NCBI GenBank assembly: GCA_015065445.1
Contig: SVQF01000010.1
Location: forward strand, 1-33,396
Direction of reading: 5' to 3'
DNA length: 33,396 bases
DNA from: Oscillospiraceae bacterium
GTDB taxonomy: Bacteria > Bacillota > Clostridia > Oscillospirales > Acutalibacteraceae
Shown here: piece by piece, positions 8,610 to 18,369 of the stretch
How the letters are laid out: each line of letters opens with the position of its first letter
Numbering within the stretch: position 1 is the first letter of the stretch
Position numbers and translations under genes: made by a program
The notes under the pieces: model-generated
Told to the model about the DNA's origin: nothing
The model's database searches: none
What the model saw: the letters and a program-made list of their open reading frames with translations, nothing else

Positions 8610-8753
8610 ATGAAAAAAACACTATCATTTTTTATGGCAATTACAATGCTGCTTGCTGCAACAACAACGCTGGCAAACGGTACCGAAAGCGGCACCGACG
8701 CAACAACGGAACCGGCAACCGACTCCGACGGTTTTATCAACAAATGGTATTAA
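8610..8753 (+). CDS. Small secreted peptide (47 aa), not in the ORF track
   Basis: MKKTLSFFMAITMLLAATTTLANGTESGTDATTEPATDSDGFINKWY. ACGGAGG RBS 7-8 nt upstream, signal-peptide-like N-terminus, followed by terminators. Confidence 0.65.
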   Translation: MKKTLSFFMAITMLLAATTTLANGTESGTDATTEPATDSDGFINKWY

Positions 8754-8754
8754 C

Positions 8755-8824
8755 AGGTACGGGCTTTGCCCGTACCTGTAGTTTTGAGCATAAAAAATGC
8801 TTCCGAATAATCGGAAGCATTTTT
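8755..8824. terminator. Two consecutive hairpins, the second a bidirectional terminator
   Basis: GGTACGGGC-TTT-GCCCGTACC, then AAAAAATGCTTCCGA-ATAA-TCGGAAGCATTTTT. Confidence 0.75.
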
Positions 8825-8825
8825 G

Positions 8826-9584
8826 CTATTTAGTTTTTACGCTCTTTTTAGCCGACCACTTGCCAAAGTATGCCTTATTTTTACCGTTAACCTTAACAAT
8901 ACGGTAAGTACGAACACGAACGTAATAAGTCTTTTTGCCTTTTAGCTTCTTAACCGTTCTTGAATTGGTGCTGTTTTTCGCTATTTTTATTGTCTTTGCA
9001 CCTTTCATATTCTTTTTAAGTGAATATTGAATTTGGTACCCCGTTGCACCGCTTGCCTTCTTCCACTTGACATTGAACGCTTTTTTCTGTTTTGTTAATT
9101 TGGTGATTGACGTGTTATAGAAAGATGGTTTATAGATTAATCTAACTATGTAATTACCAGCAAGGGTTCCATCTTCTACATATTTATCATAATACGATGT
9201 GTATGCATAATATGTACCTTTATTAAGCACAATCTCATGCTCAGACCTATATGTTGCATTTTTAGGAATATATTTTACACCAAATCCAAGAGCGGTAGTA
9301 CTCTCCCCATCTGAAAGATATGCAAGTCTAGAAGCTAATTCTTCATTTTCGGATTCAAATCGTATTATGATTTTCCCTTTTGCAGGAACAGTAAATTTAA
9401 AAGACTTATATATTGATGTGTTATAATGATAATCACTAAGTGAAACGCTATTAGAATAGTTTGCATCTAGTTTATACTGTTTCGCATAATCTGCCCATCC
9501 GACAGCAAAAGAATAGCAACTGCCAGAAGTAATTACAGAAGTAAATATAATTATTGTCAATAATACTGATACTATCTTTTTCAT
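8826..9584 (-). CDS. Secreted protein with C-terminal FN3-like domain
   Basis: Signal peptide MKKIVSVLLTIIIFTSVITSG; C-terminal NVKWKKASGATGYQIQYSLKKNMKGAKT...YYVRVRTYRIVKVNGKNKAYFGKWS. AGGAGA RBS fits ATG 9584. Confidence 0.8.
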   Translation of the reverse strand: MKKIVSVLLTIIIFTSVITSGSCYSFAVGWADYAKQYKLDANYSNSVSLSDYHYNTSIYKSFKFTVPAKGKIIIRFESENEELASRLAYLSDGESTTALGFGVKYIPKNATYRSEHEIVLNKGTYYAYTSYYDKYVEDGTLAGNYIVRLIYKPSFYNTSITKLTKQKKAFNVKWKKASGATGYQIQYSLKKNMKGAKTIKIAKNSTNSRTVKKLKGKKTYYVRVRTYRIVKVNGKNKAYFGKWSAKKSVKTK

Positions 9585-9703
9585 AAACATTCTCCTTTCC
9601 ATAATTATTATATTACGCATTTGTCATATAGTCAAGTAGGCTAATATACTTAGAAAGAACAGAATTCATCTTTGCTCCTACAACTACTTTATACTATTTG
9701 ATA

Positions 9704-9738
9704 AAAAAATGCTTCCGATTTTTCGGAAGCATTTTGTT
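9704..9738. terminator. Intrinsic terminator of ilvC
   Basis: AAAAAAATGCTTCCGA-TTTT-TCGGAAGCATTTTG. Confidence 0.75.
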
Positions 9739-9745
9739 GTTATTC

Positions 9746-10807
<1,062 letters not shown>

Positions 10808-10819
10808 TTAGCGTATTAT

Positions 10820-10848
10820 ATTATAAATTACCGAGCGGCTTAATGCAA
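10820..10848 (-). promoter_or_regulatory. Promoter for ilvC
   Basis: Reverse complement TTGCAT, 17 bp, TATAAT. Confidence 0.7.
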
Positions 10849-10981
10849 GTGTAATTTGCAACAAAATATAAAAAAATTAATCTTTATAATTGAATATTTT
10901 TACTATTTTCAGTCAGTTTTTACAAGAATTCTATTGTAAAATGCTAACAAATAGAGTAAAATCATTATGAGGTATTATATT

Positions 10982-12211
10982 ATGGACAAGTTAGAGGAAT
11001 ACAAATATTATATTGATTCTGTTTGCGTTTACAATACCGAAAACGACGAGGTGCTTTGCAGTCTTCGTGCGTTACTTGACGGAGCAAACAGCGAAAACGT
11101 GCCTAAACTTTACAGCACTTTTTTCAAAAAACTAAGTGGCAAAAAATCGCTCAGAAGTCATATTGCACAACTTGTGCTGACTGACGAAAACGTATTTACC
11201 AAGGCTGCGGCTGCGGGCAGGGCTGACGAACTGAGCGACGCAATAATCAGCGGCGTGAAGAGCGACCTCAAAAAACTCGAGGCTGTTTCCAGAATCACCG
11301 CCGACGACATAATCAACAACACTTACGGCGAAATTGAAAAGGTGCTTCTTACTCTTCCGAAGTGGGAATGCGGAACTCCCGAAGAGCCGCTTGGCGAATG
11401 TTGGGAGAGCAAAATTGACGAACTGGCAGAATACCACGAGCTCAACGGCTACGGCGTATTTTCAACAGACGTTGCGTTCACCTGGGAAAAAGGCGGTCTT
11501 ACACCTATTACAATCACCGACCCCATAGAACTTACAGAACTCAAAAACTACGAACGGCAGCGTAATCAGGTGCTTGAAAACACCGAGGCGTTTCTTGAAG
11601 GGCTGCCCGCAAACAACATACTGCTTTACGGCGACAGAGGCACGGGCAAGAGTTCGACAGTTCACGCAGTGCTTAATGAGTACAAAAACCGTGGTCTAAG
11701 AATGATAGAAATATCAAAGGGCGACATCAACAGGCTCACTCAAATCAGAGAAAAGATTGCAAACAGCCCGATGAAATTTATAATCTTTATTGACGACCTC
11801 AGTTTTGACTCGCACGACGATTCGTTCGGCGAACTGAAGGCGGCACTTGAAGGCTCGCTTTCGGGCAGGCAGAGCAACGCACTTATCTATGCCACATCAA
11901 ACAGGCGGCATCTGATTAAAGAAAACCGCAACGACCGTGAAAACGACATTCACCGCAGCGACACGATGCAGGAAGAACTTTCGCTTTCCGACCGCTTTGG
12001 TATGATTATTACATTTATGAATCCCGACAAGGCGGAATATCTTGACATAACCGAACAAATTGCACGTGACAGAGGCATTGAAGTTGATTTTGACAAACTT
12101 CTTCTTGAGTCTGAAAACTGGGCAAGACGCCGTGGCGGACGCTCGCCAAGATGTGCAAAACAGTTTGTTGACTATGTTGAAGCGTGCGAACGCAGAGGCA
12201 TTGAGTGGTAA
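10982..12211 (+). CDS. DUF815-type AAA ATPase
   Basis: NNILLYGDRGTGKSSTVHAVLNEYKNRGLRMIEISKGDI (Walker A), FIIFIDDLSFD (Walker B). Confidence 0.88.
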   Translation: MDKLEEYKYYIDSVCVYNTENDEVLCSLRALLDGANSENVPKLYSTFFKKLSGKKSLRSHIAQLVLTDENVFTKAAAAGRADELSDAIISGVKSDLKKLEAVSRITADDIINNTYGEIEKVLLTLPKWECGTPEEPLGECWESKIDELAEYHELNGYGVFSTDVAFTWEKGGLTPITITDPIELTELKNYERQRNQVLENTEAFLEGLPANNILLYGDRGTGKSSTVHAVLNEYKNRGLRMIEISKGDINRLTQIREKIANSPMKFIIFIDDLSFDSHDDSFGELKAALEGSLSGRQSNALIYATSNRRHLIKENRNDRENDIHRSDTMQEELSLSDRFGMIITFMNPDKAEYLDITEQIARDRGIEVDFDKLLLESENWARRRGGRSPRCAKQFVDYVEACERRGIEW

Positions 12212-12216
12212 AAATT

Positions 12217-12265
12217 TGTTTACAAATGTTAAAATTCTGTTCACCACAAAGTCAAATTGTGAACA
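12217..12265 (+). promoter_or_regulatory. Phased direct repeats, candidate OmpR-family operator
   Basis: TGTTTA at 12217, TGTTAA at 12227, TGTTCA at 12238 (10-11 bp phasing), plus inverted copy GTGAACA at 12259. Confidence 0.45.
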
Positions 12266-12303
12266 AAAACAAATGTTATACAGTTAAAACAGGAGGAAAA
12301 TTT

Positions 12304-12999
12304 ATGGCTGATAAAATTCTTGTAGTTGATGATGACCTTAACATCAGCGAACTTTTAAAATTATACCTTGAAAACGACGGTTACGTTGTTTTTACAGCAC
12401 ATGACGGACAGGAAGCTGTGGACACTTTTCACGCAAAAACTCCCGACCTTGTGCTGCTTGACATTATGCTGCCCAAGATGGACGGATGGCAGGTGTGCAG
12501 AGAAATCCGCAAAACTTCGGCAGCTCCGATTATTATGCTCACCGCAAAGGGCGAGACTTTTGACAAGGTGCTGGGTCTTGAACTCGGTGCCGACGACTAT
12601 GTTGTTAAGCCGTTTGACGCCAAGGAAGTAATGGCAAGGGTTAAGGCGGTTCTTCGCAGAACCAAGGGTTCGGGCGAAAGCACCGAGAACGAAAAGAAAA
12701 CCGTTATTTTTGACAAACTCGAAATTAACATTGCAAATTACGAGATGAAGGTTAACGGCGTGCCTGTTGACACCCCGCCTAAAGAGCTCGAACTCATCTA
12801 CCACTTTGCATCCAATCCTAACAGAGTCTACACACGTGACCAGCTTCTTGACGAGGTTTGGGGATTTGATTACTACGGCGACAGCCGTACCGTTGACGTA
12901 CACGTTAAACGACTGCGTGAAAAGCTCGAGGGCGTATCGGACAAATGGGAGCTCCGCACCGTATGGGGCGTTGGCTACAAGTTTGAAACCAAGGACTAA
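12304..12999 (+). CDS. OmpR/PhoB-family response regulator
   Basis: ILVVDDDLNISELLKLYLENDGY, LVLLDIMLPKMDGW, winged-helix C-terminus RTVDVHVKRLREKLE. ATG 12304 with AGGAGG. Confidence 0.95.
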   Translation: MADKILVVDDDLNISELLKLYLENDGYVVFTAHDGQEAVDTFHAKTPDLVLLDIMLPKMDGWQVCREIRKTSAAPIIMLTAKGETFDKVLGLELGADDYVVKPFDAKEVMARVKAVLRRTKGSGESTENEKKTVIFDKLEINIANYEMKVNGVPVDTPPKELELIYHFASNPNRVYTRDQLLDEVWGFDYYGDSRTVDVHVKRLREKLEGVSDKWELRTVWGVGYKFETKD

Positions 13000-13029
13000 G
13001 GCAGACAAAACAAAATATATAAATTAAGC

Positions 13030-13048
13030 GGGCGGATATCATCCGCCC
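13030..13048. repeat. Short palindromic repeat in the RR-HK intergenic space
   Basis: GGGCGGAT-ATC-ATCCGCCC; a degenerate relative GGGGCGGATAACATCC is at about 6539-6554. Confidence 0.55.
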
Positions 13049-13071
13049 CCTATGATAATAAGAAGCTGTAA

Positions 13072-14577
13072 ATGAGTAAGTTTAAGAAAAAAGCAAGGTC
13101 AAATATTTTTGTAACCTACTTTATACTGTTTGCATCTATTTTTCTTGCAAGTTTTATCGCACTGGGCATATCGCTTGTTGTGATGGTCAACTCGTATTCG
13201 GTTAACCAGAAAACCGAACTGCTGCAGGAAAACACGCAAAAGATTGCAGACACTATTTCGGGTGCGTTAATAGTTAACAATATGAATTCCACCTATTCGT
13301 ACGAAAAAGAGGTTATCTGCGAATCGCTGAGCGTTGTATCAAACTGCATTGATTCAGACGTCTTTGTGTGCGACACGGGCGGAAGTATTATTCTGTGCAA
13401 AGAGCAGGTCGGTATATCGCCGTACTACTCATCTTCTATGGTGTGTGCCGACCACAGAGCAATTGCGATTGACGACAAAATAATTCAGCAGGTTTACGAA
13501 AAAGGCTCAACGGTTGCAACGGCAACTATCGGCGGTAAAAATTGCTATGTGGTAGGCAACGCAATTGTTGCAAAGCCGTACGCAGTCGGCGACGAAAGTG
13601 CAGGCGATATAATTGGCTCGGTTTTCGCTGTTGTTGAAAACGGCACTGCTGAAATTGTTGAATCAGTTATCAAAATGTTTATAACGGTTGCACTTATATG
13701 CCTTGCGGTAGGATTTTTGATGATTTGGCTGCTTACCAAAAAAATGGTAACGCCTTTGCAGCAGATGAGCACCGCAGCAAAAAGGTTTGCTGTGGGCGAC
13801 TTTTCGTACAGAGTAAAAGTGCGGGGTAACGACGAATTGTCCGACCTCGGCAACGCCTTTAACGATATGGCTGATTCTCTCGATAAGCTTGAGAGTTCGA
13901 GGCGTTCGTTTGTGGCAAACGTTTCGCACGAACTCAAAACTCCTATGACCTCTATTGCAGGATTTATTGACGGCATACTCGACGGTACAATACCATATGA
14001 AAAGCAGGACTACTATCTTAAAATAGTATCCGACGAGATACGACGTCTTTCAAGGCTTGTTGTCGCTATGCTTAATATGAGCAAGATGGAGTCCGGCGAT
14101 ATGGAGATGAAACCTAAAAATTATAACATCACCGACCAGATTATACACATTTTGCTGACATTTGAGCAGAAAATAGATAAAAAACATATTCAGATACTCG
14201 GTCTTGATAATGCGTCTCCGCACAGAGTTTATGCCGACACAGATATGATTTATCAGGTTATATACAACTTGTTTGACAATGCTGTTAAGTTTACAAACGA
14301 CGCAGGATATATTGCAATAGTTGTTGACGATTACAAAAACGATATGGTAAAAGTTTCAATCAAAAACAGCGGCAGCGGAATAAAGGCAGAAGAACTGCCC
14401 CGACTGTTTGAGCGTTTTTATAAGGTTGACAAATCCCGCAGTCTTGACGCTAACGGTGCAGGGCTCGGACTGTATATAGTAAAGCTTATGGTAGAACTTA
14501 ACGGCGGCAAGATTGAGGCAAAATCGGATTCAAGAAGTGAAACCGAGTTTATCTTCACACTGCCAAAGTCAAAATAA
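13072..14577 (+). CDS. Sensor histidine kinase (HAMP, HisKA, HATPase_c)
   Basis: VANVSHELKTPMTSIAGFIDGI H-box, NLFDNAVKF N-box, GAGLGLYIVK G-box; two TM segments. Confidence 0.95.
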   Translation: MSKFKKKARSNIFVTYFILFASIFLASFIALGISLVVMVNSYSVNQKTELLQENTQKIADTISGALIVNNMNSTYSYEKEVICESLSVVSNCIDSDVFVCDTGGSIILCKEQVGISPYYSSSMVCADHRAIAIDDKIIQQVYEKGSTVATATIGGKNCYVVGNAIVAKPYAVGDESAGDIIGSVFAVVENGTAEIVESVIKMFITVALICLAVGFLMIWLLTKKMVTPLQQMSTAAKRFAVGDFSYRVKVRGNDELSDLGNAFNDMADSLDKLESSRRSFVANVSHELKTPMTSIAGFIDGILDGTIPYEKQDYYLKIVSDEIRRLSRLVVAMLNMSKMESGDMEMKPKNYNITDQIIHILLTFEQKIDKKHIQILGLDNASPHRVYADTDMIYQVIYNLFDNAVKFTNDAGYIAIVVDDYKNDMVKVSIKNSGSGIKAEELPRLFERFYKVDKSRSLDANGAGLGLYIVKLMVELNGGKIEAKSDSRSETEFIFTLPKSK

Positions 14578-14582
14578 AATGA

Positions 14583-14615
14583 TTTAATTTTTGTTTAATC
14601 TTTTTACATTATATT
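14583..14615 (+). promoter_or_regulatory. Direct-repeat box and -10 upstream of htrA
   Basis: TTTAAT-N5-TTTAAT-N5-TACATT at exact 11-bp period, running into TATATT. Confidence 0.4.
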
Positions 14616-14648
14616 AATGTCAAATAACAAGCAAAGGAGCAATGACAT

Positions 14649-16061
14649 ATGGATGATTTTAATAACAGTTTCGGTTTTGGAGGCGAACCCGAAAAACCGA
14701 AAGAGAATGACTACAACAGCTTTCAGCAGAACGCTTATCAGGACACAAACAACCAAAGTGCAGGCAACTACTACACACCGCCTGCCGACAGCGTTTTTAC
14801 ACCTGCTTTTGAGCAGAGTTTTGACGCACCCGCAAAAAAGCCAAAAAAGAAAAGCAGAGCACTTGTGACAATCATAATAATCGCTTTTGTGTGCTTTGCG
14901 GTTGCAGGTGCGGGCTTGGTTATTTCGACCGTTTCGCCGAACTTCAGCAACACACTCACAAATAAAACCGAATCATCTGAATCGGTAACGGGCGGTGCCG
15001 AGGCAGAAGTGAAAGAAAGTGCCACAAATTCTGCAAAAGACGAAGAGGGCAATCTCACTACCGTAGGCGTTGCAGAGCAGTGCAAAGATTCGTGCGTCGG
15101 TATTACCGTATACACCGACCAGACGGACTACTATGATTTTTATAACTACGGTGGAAGCAGCAACAGCTCGGGCAAAGTTGCATCGGGCGAAGGTTCAGGC
15201 GTAATTATGGCTGAGGAAAACGGCAAAACATACATTATGACCTGTGCTCACGTAATTGAGGATGCAAGTTCTTTCACCGTTACACTCGAAAACGACAAGG
15301 AATACGAGGCAAAAATGGTCGGCTTCGACAGTCAGACAGATATAGGCGTACTTGTTATTAACGCAACAGGACTCAAGGTTGCCGAATTTGGCGACAGCAA
15401 AGCCATTCAGGTCGGTCAGGACTGCGTTGCAATCGGTTGCCCCGGCGGACTTCAGTTTAAAAACAGCGTTACAAAGGGCGTTGTTTCTGCACTCGACGTA
15501 CCTGTTTCGTCATCAATCGGATATAAAAACGAGTGTATTCAGGTTGACGCAGCAATCAACCCCGGTAACTCGGGCGGTGCATTGTTCAATATGCAGGGTC
15601 AGGTTATCGGTATCAACTCATCAAAAATCGCCTCTACCGAATACGAGGGTATGGGATTTGCGGTACCGAGCAACACTGCGGTTGACGCAGCAAACTCACT
15701 GATTAAAAACGGTTACGTTGCAGGCAGAGCAAAAATCGGCATTGAATACAATTCGCTTTCAAATTACACCAACGCTGCAAGCATTCTTAACGCCCTTGAA
15801 AAGAAGGGATACAAAGACGCCGAAGGCACAATGGTAATTCAGACAATCAGCGACGATTCCGACCTCAAAGACAAGGACGTTCAGAAATACGATATGATAG
15901 TTGCAGTTGACGGTGAAACACTTACAACAACCGATATTGTAACTTCCAAACTTTCAGACTCAAAGCCGGGCGATACAATCACACTTACGATTGCACGTGT
16001 TGAAGGCAATTCAATCAAAACGTTTGACGTAAAGTGCAAACTTATTGAAAGCAAACAGTAA
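14649..16061 (+). CDS. htrA: HtrA/DegP-like serine protease with PDZ domain
   Basis: Triad motifs TCAHVIED, TDIGVLVI, NPGNSGGALF; C-terminal PDZ; N-terminal Q/N-rich cytoplasmic region and TM. Confidence 0.93.
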   Translation: MDDFNNSFGFGGEPEKPKENDYNSFQQNAYQDTNNQSAGNYYTPPADSVFTPAFEQSFDAPAKKPKKKSRALVTIIIIAFVCFAVAGAGLVISTVSPNFSNTLTNKTESSESVTGGAEAEVKESATNSAKDEEGNLTTVGVAEQCKDSCVGITVYTDQTDYYDFYNYGGSSNSSGKVASGEGSGVIMAEENGKTYIMTCAHVIEDASSFTVTLENDKEYEAKMVGFDSQTDIGVLVINATGLKVAEFGDSKAIQVGQDCVAIGCPGGLQFKNSVTKGVVSALDVPVSSSIGYKNECIQVDAAINPGNSGGALFNMQGQVIGINSSKIASTEYEGMGFAVPSNTAVDAANSLIKNGYVAGRAKIGIEYNSLSNYTNAASILNALEKKGYKDAEGTMVIQTISDDSDLKDKDVQKYDMIVAVDGETLTTTDIVTSKLSDSKPGDTITLTIARVEGNSIKTFDVKCKLIESKQ

Positions 16062-16073
16062 GCAAAACAAAAA

Positions 16074-16114
16074 ATGCTCCTGAATACAAATGTATTCGGG
16101 AGCATTTTATTTTA
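16074..16114. terminator. Bidirectional terminator between htrA and mgtE
   Basis: AAAAATGCTCCTGAATACA-AATG-TATTCGGGAGCATTTTATTTT. Confidence 0.8.
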
Positions 16115-17494
16115 GTGCAGTTGCGGAAGGACTGCTGTTGATATTCCGAAGAACACAAGCAGCGACACCGCATCGACTATTGTAGTAATAAACGGCGATG
16201 ACATAACCGCCGGGTCAAAGCCTATGCGTTTCGCAAGCATCGGCAGCGACGCACCGATGAACTTTGCAAACACAATTTCGACTACAAGAGTCAGGCATAT
16301 AGCCAAATCTATCAAAAGTGTTATTTCGCTGTTCTGAAAAGCAATGCGGTCAATCAGCCAGATTTTCACAAAGTTAACCGCTGCAAGCGTAAGTCCGCAG
16401 AACAGACCGACTCTGACTTCTTTCCATATTACTTTAAAGTAATCACGGAAGTTGACTTCACCGAGGCTCATCGCACGAATAACCGTAACGCTCGCCTGTC
16501 CACCCGAGTTACCGCCCGTATCCATAAGCATTGGAATAAAAGCCGTGAGGATTGTGAGCGTTGCAAGTTTGTCTTCAAAACTCGTAATAATTGAACCCGT
16601 GAACGTTGCAGACACCATAAGAAGCAACAACCATGGGAAACGGCTCTTCCACGTTTCAAAAACCGTTGTTTTGAGGTAGGTTTTCTCCGTCGGGAGCATA
16701 GCGTTCATCTTCTGGATATCCTCGGTGTTTTCCTCCTGAATAACGTCGAGAGCATCGTCGATGGTGATAATACCCACAAGTCGCTCTTCCATATCCACAA
16801 CGGGAAGTGCAAGGAAGTTGTACTTGTCAAAATACTGAGCAGCAAGCTCCTGGTCGTCCATCGTATTGAGGTAAATCACGTTGGTTTCCATAAAGTCCTC
16901 AATAATATCGTCGTAATCGTGAAGGAGCAAATCCTTAACGGTTGTAACGCCGAGCAGATGGCGTGACGCATCGGTTACATAGCAGGTGTAAACCGTCTCT
17001 TTATCAACGCCCGTACGCCTGATTCGCTTAAATGCGTCCTCAACCGTCATATCTTTTTTTAGGTCAACATACTCAGGGGTCATCATTGAACCCGCAGAGT
17101 CATCGGGATATTTTAAAAGAATGTTAATTGAGTTTCGTGTTTCACGGTCAGTATTCTTTAAAATACGTTTAACAAGTGTGGCAGGCATTTCCTCGATAAT
17201 ATCAACGGCATCATCAAGGTAAAGTTCGTCGAGCACTTCACGAAGCTCAGTATCCGAAATGCCGTGAATCAGTGCCTCCTGCGTGTCGCCGTCGAGCTCT
17301 ACAAAGGTGTCCGCCGCATCCTCTTTAGGAAGCAGGCGAAAAAACAGCAGTCGCTGATTTTCGGGCAGTTCTTCAAGAATCGCCGCAATATCGGCGGGGT
17401 TAATTTCACCGAGTATTTCTTTAATTTTGGATAGTTCTCTTTTTTCGTAATGAATCTGGATTTGTTCGATTATTTCTTCAAATTCAAACTCCAT
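16112..17494 (-). CDS. mgtE: Magnesium transporter MgtE
   Basis: N domain, CBS pair (VDKETVYTCYVTD...LLGVTTVKDLL, VGIITIDDALDVIQEE), MLMDTGGNSGGQASVTVIRAM. Confidence 0.94.
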   Translation of the reverse strand: MEFEFEEIIEQIQIHYEKRELSKIKEILGEINPADIAAILEELPENQRLLFFRLLPKEDAADTFVELDGDTQEALIHGISDTELREVLDELYLDDAVDIIEEMPATLVKRILKNTDRETRNSINILLKYPDDSAGSMMTPEYVDLKKDMTVEDAFKRIRRTGVDKETVYTCYVTDASRHLLGVTTVKDLLLHDYDDIIEDFMETNVIYLNTMDDQELAAQYFDKYNFLALPVVDMEERLVGIITIDDALDVIQEENTEDIQKMNAMLPTEKTYLKTTVFETWKSRFPWLLLLMVSATFTGSIITSFEDKLATLTILTAFIPMLMDTGGNSGGQASVTVIRAMSLGEVNFRDYFKVIWKEVRVGLFCGLTLAAVNFVKIWLIDRIAFQNSEITLLIDLAICLTLVVEIVFAKFIGASLPMLAKRIGFDPAVMSSPFITTIVDAVSLLVFFGISTAVLPQLH

Positions 17495-17518
17495 AAAACT
17501 AACCCCCTTTTTGTGTTG

Positions 17519-18352
17519 TTACATTTCAAAAAAGTCCTTTTCGTCGCCGTCGGTCACCTTAATGGTAAATCTTCGTGAAATTCTGAAAAGAAGATACAGC
17601 ACCGCAATCGCAATAACGGTTACGCATACGGCGATAATAAATTCAGGATTATTATAAAAATGTTCTTTTTTTACAAACTGTTCGGTCTTGCCGCTTTGGA
17701 CGGCTTTTAAAAACTCATCTGTTTTCTGATTAGTACGTTTTACGGCAAAACTGTAAGTGCGTTTTTCGCCGTTTGACGCCGTTACAATTAGCGGAATATC
17801 CAGCACCTGCTCGGATTTGAGTTTTATCTCTTTGGGCGGTGCGTCACAGTAGGCGGAAACCTTTTGTGTTACCGCCGATATTGAAAGAGTTGTAAGATCG
17901 CTCGGAATATAAATTGTGTATTCGGTAACGTCATTGCTTATCTCGGGATACACAAAACCGATATTACAGTTCACCGACTCAAGATAGTTGTTTGAGTTTT
18001 TATCGTAAAACTCGGCGTTTTTGTAGTTAAAATTATACAGTGCCGAGCCGCTTGAAAACTCAAGGGTGACAACGATTCCCGTCTGATGTTTCATTTCGTC
18101 ATACTTATAGTTGACAAACAGATTTGCCTCGCCTTCAATTTTGTATGACGCAAGCGTAGGCGTTGTGCCGACTTCCTTAAGAATAAGCAAATAGTCGTGG
18201 GTTTCAGGGTCAAAAGTTGAGTTGATTTCGGCATTGTTAAAAGAGATGTCAACAAGCACCGGCTCCTCCGCCCCATCTGCTGCAAGCACGCCAAACGGCA
18301 GTGCGGCAAATAGCATAACGCATATTAATATTGCTGTAACAGTTTTTTTCAC
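17519..18352 (-). CDS. Secreted or membrane-anchored protein with cadherin-like beta-sandwich repeats
   Basis: Signal peptide, repeats with LTTLSIS...YSFAVKR character (PF12733-like), C-terminal TM FIIAVCVTVIAIAVLYLLF. GTG at 18352 preceded by GAGGTG. Confidence 0.6.
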   Translation of the reverse strand: MKKTVTAILICVMLFAALPFGVLAADGAEEPVLVDISFNNAEINSTFDPETHDYLLILKEVGTTPTLASYKIEGEANLFVNYKYDEMKHQTGIVVTLEFSSGSALYNFNYKNAEFYDKNSNNYLESVNCNIGFVYPEISNDVTEYTIYIPSDLTTLSISAVTQKVSAYCDAPPKEIKLKSEQVLDIPLIVTASNGEKRTYSFAVKRTNQKTDEFLKAVQSGKTEQFVKKEHFYNNPEFIIAVCVTVIAIAVLYLLFRISRRFTIKVTDGDEKDFFEM

Positions 18353-18369
18353 GGTACACCTCACGGCTG

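Noticed and set aside
12361-13008. 215-aa minus-strand ORF opposite the response regulator
   Set aside because: Antisense shadow of a confident CDS with no recognisable domain.
17495-17520. M-box or other Mg riboswitch for mgtE
   Set aside because: Only about 25 bp separate mgtE from the upstream co-directional ORF, too short for an M-box leader.
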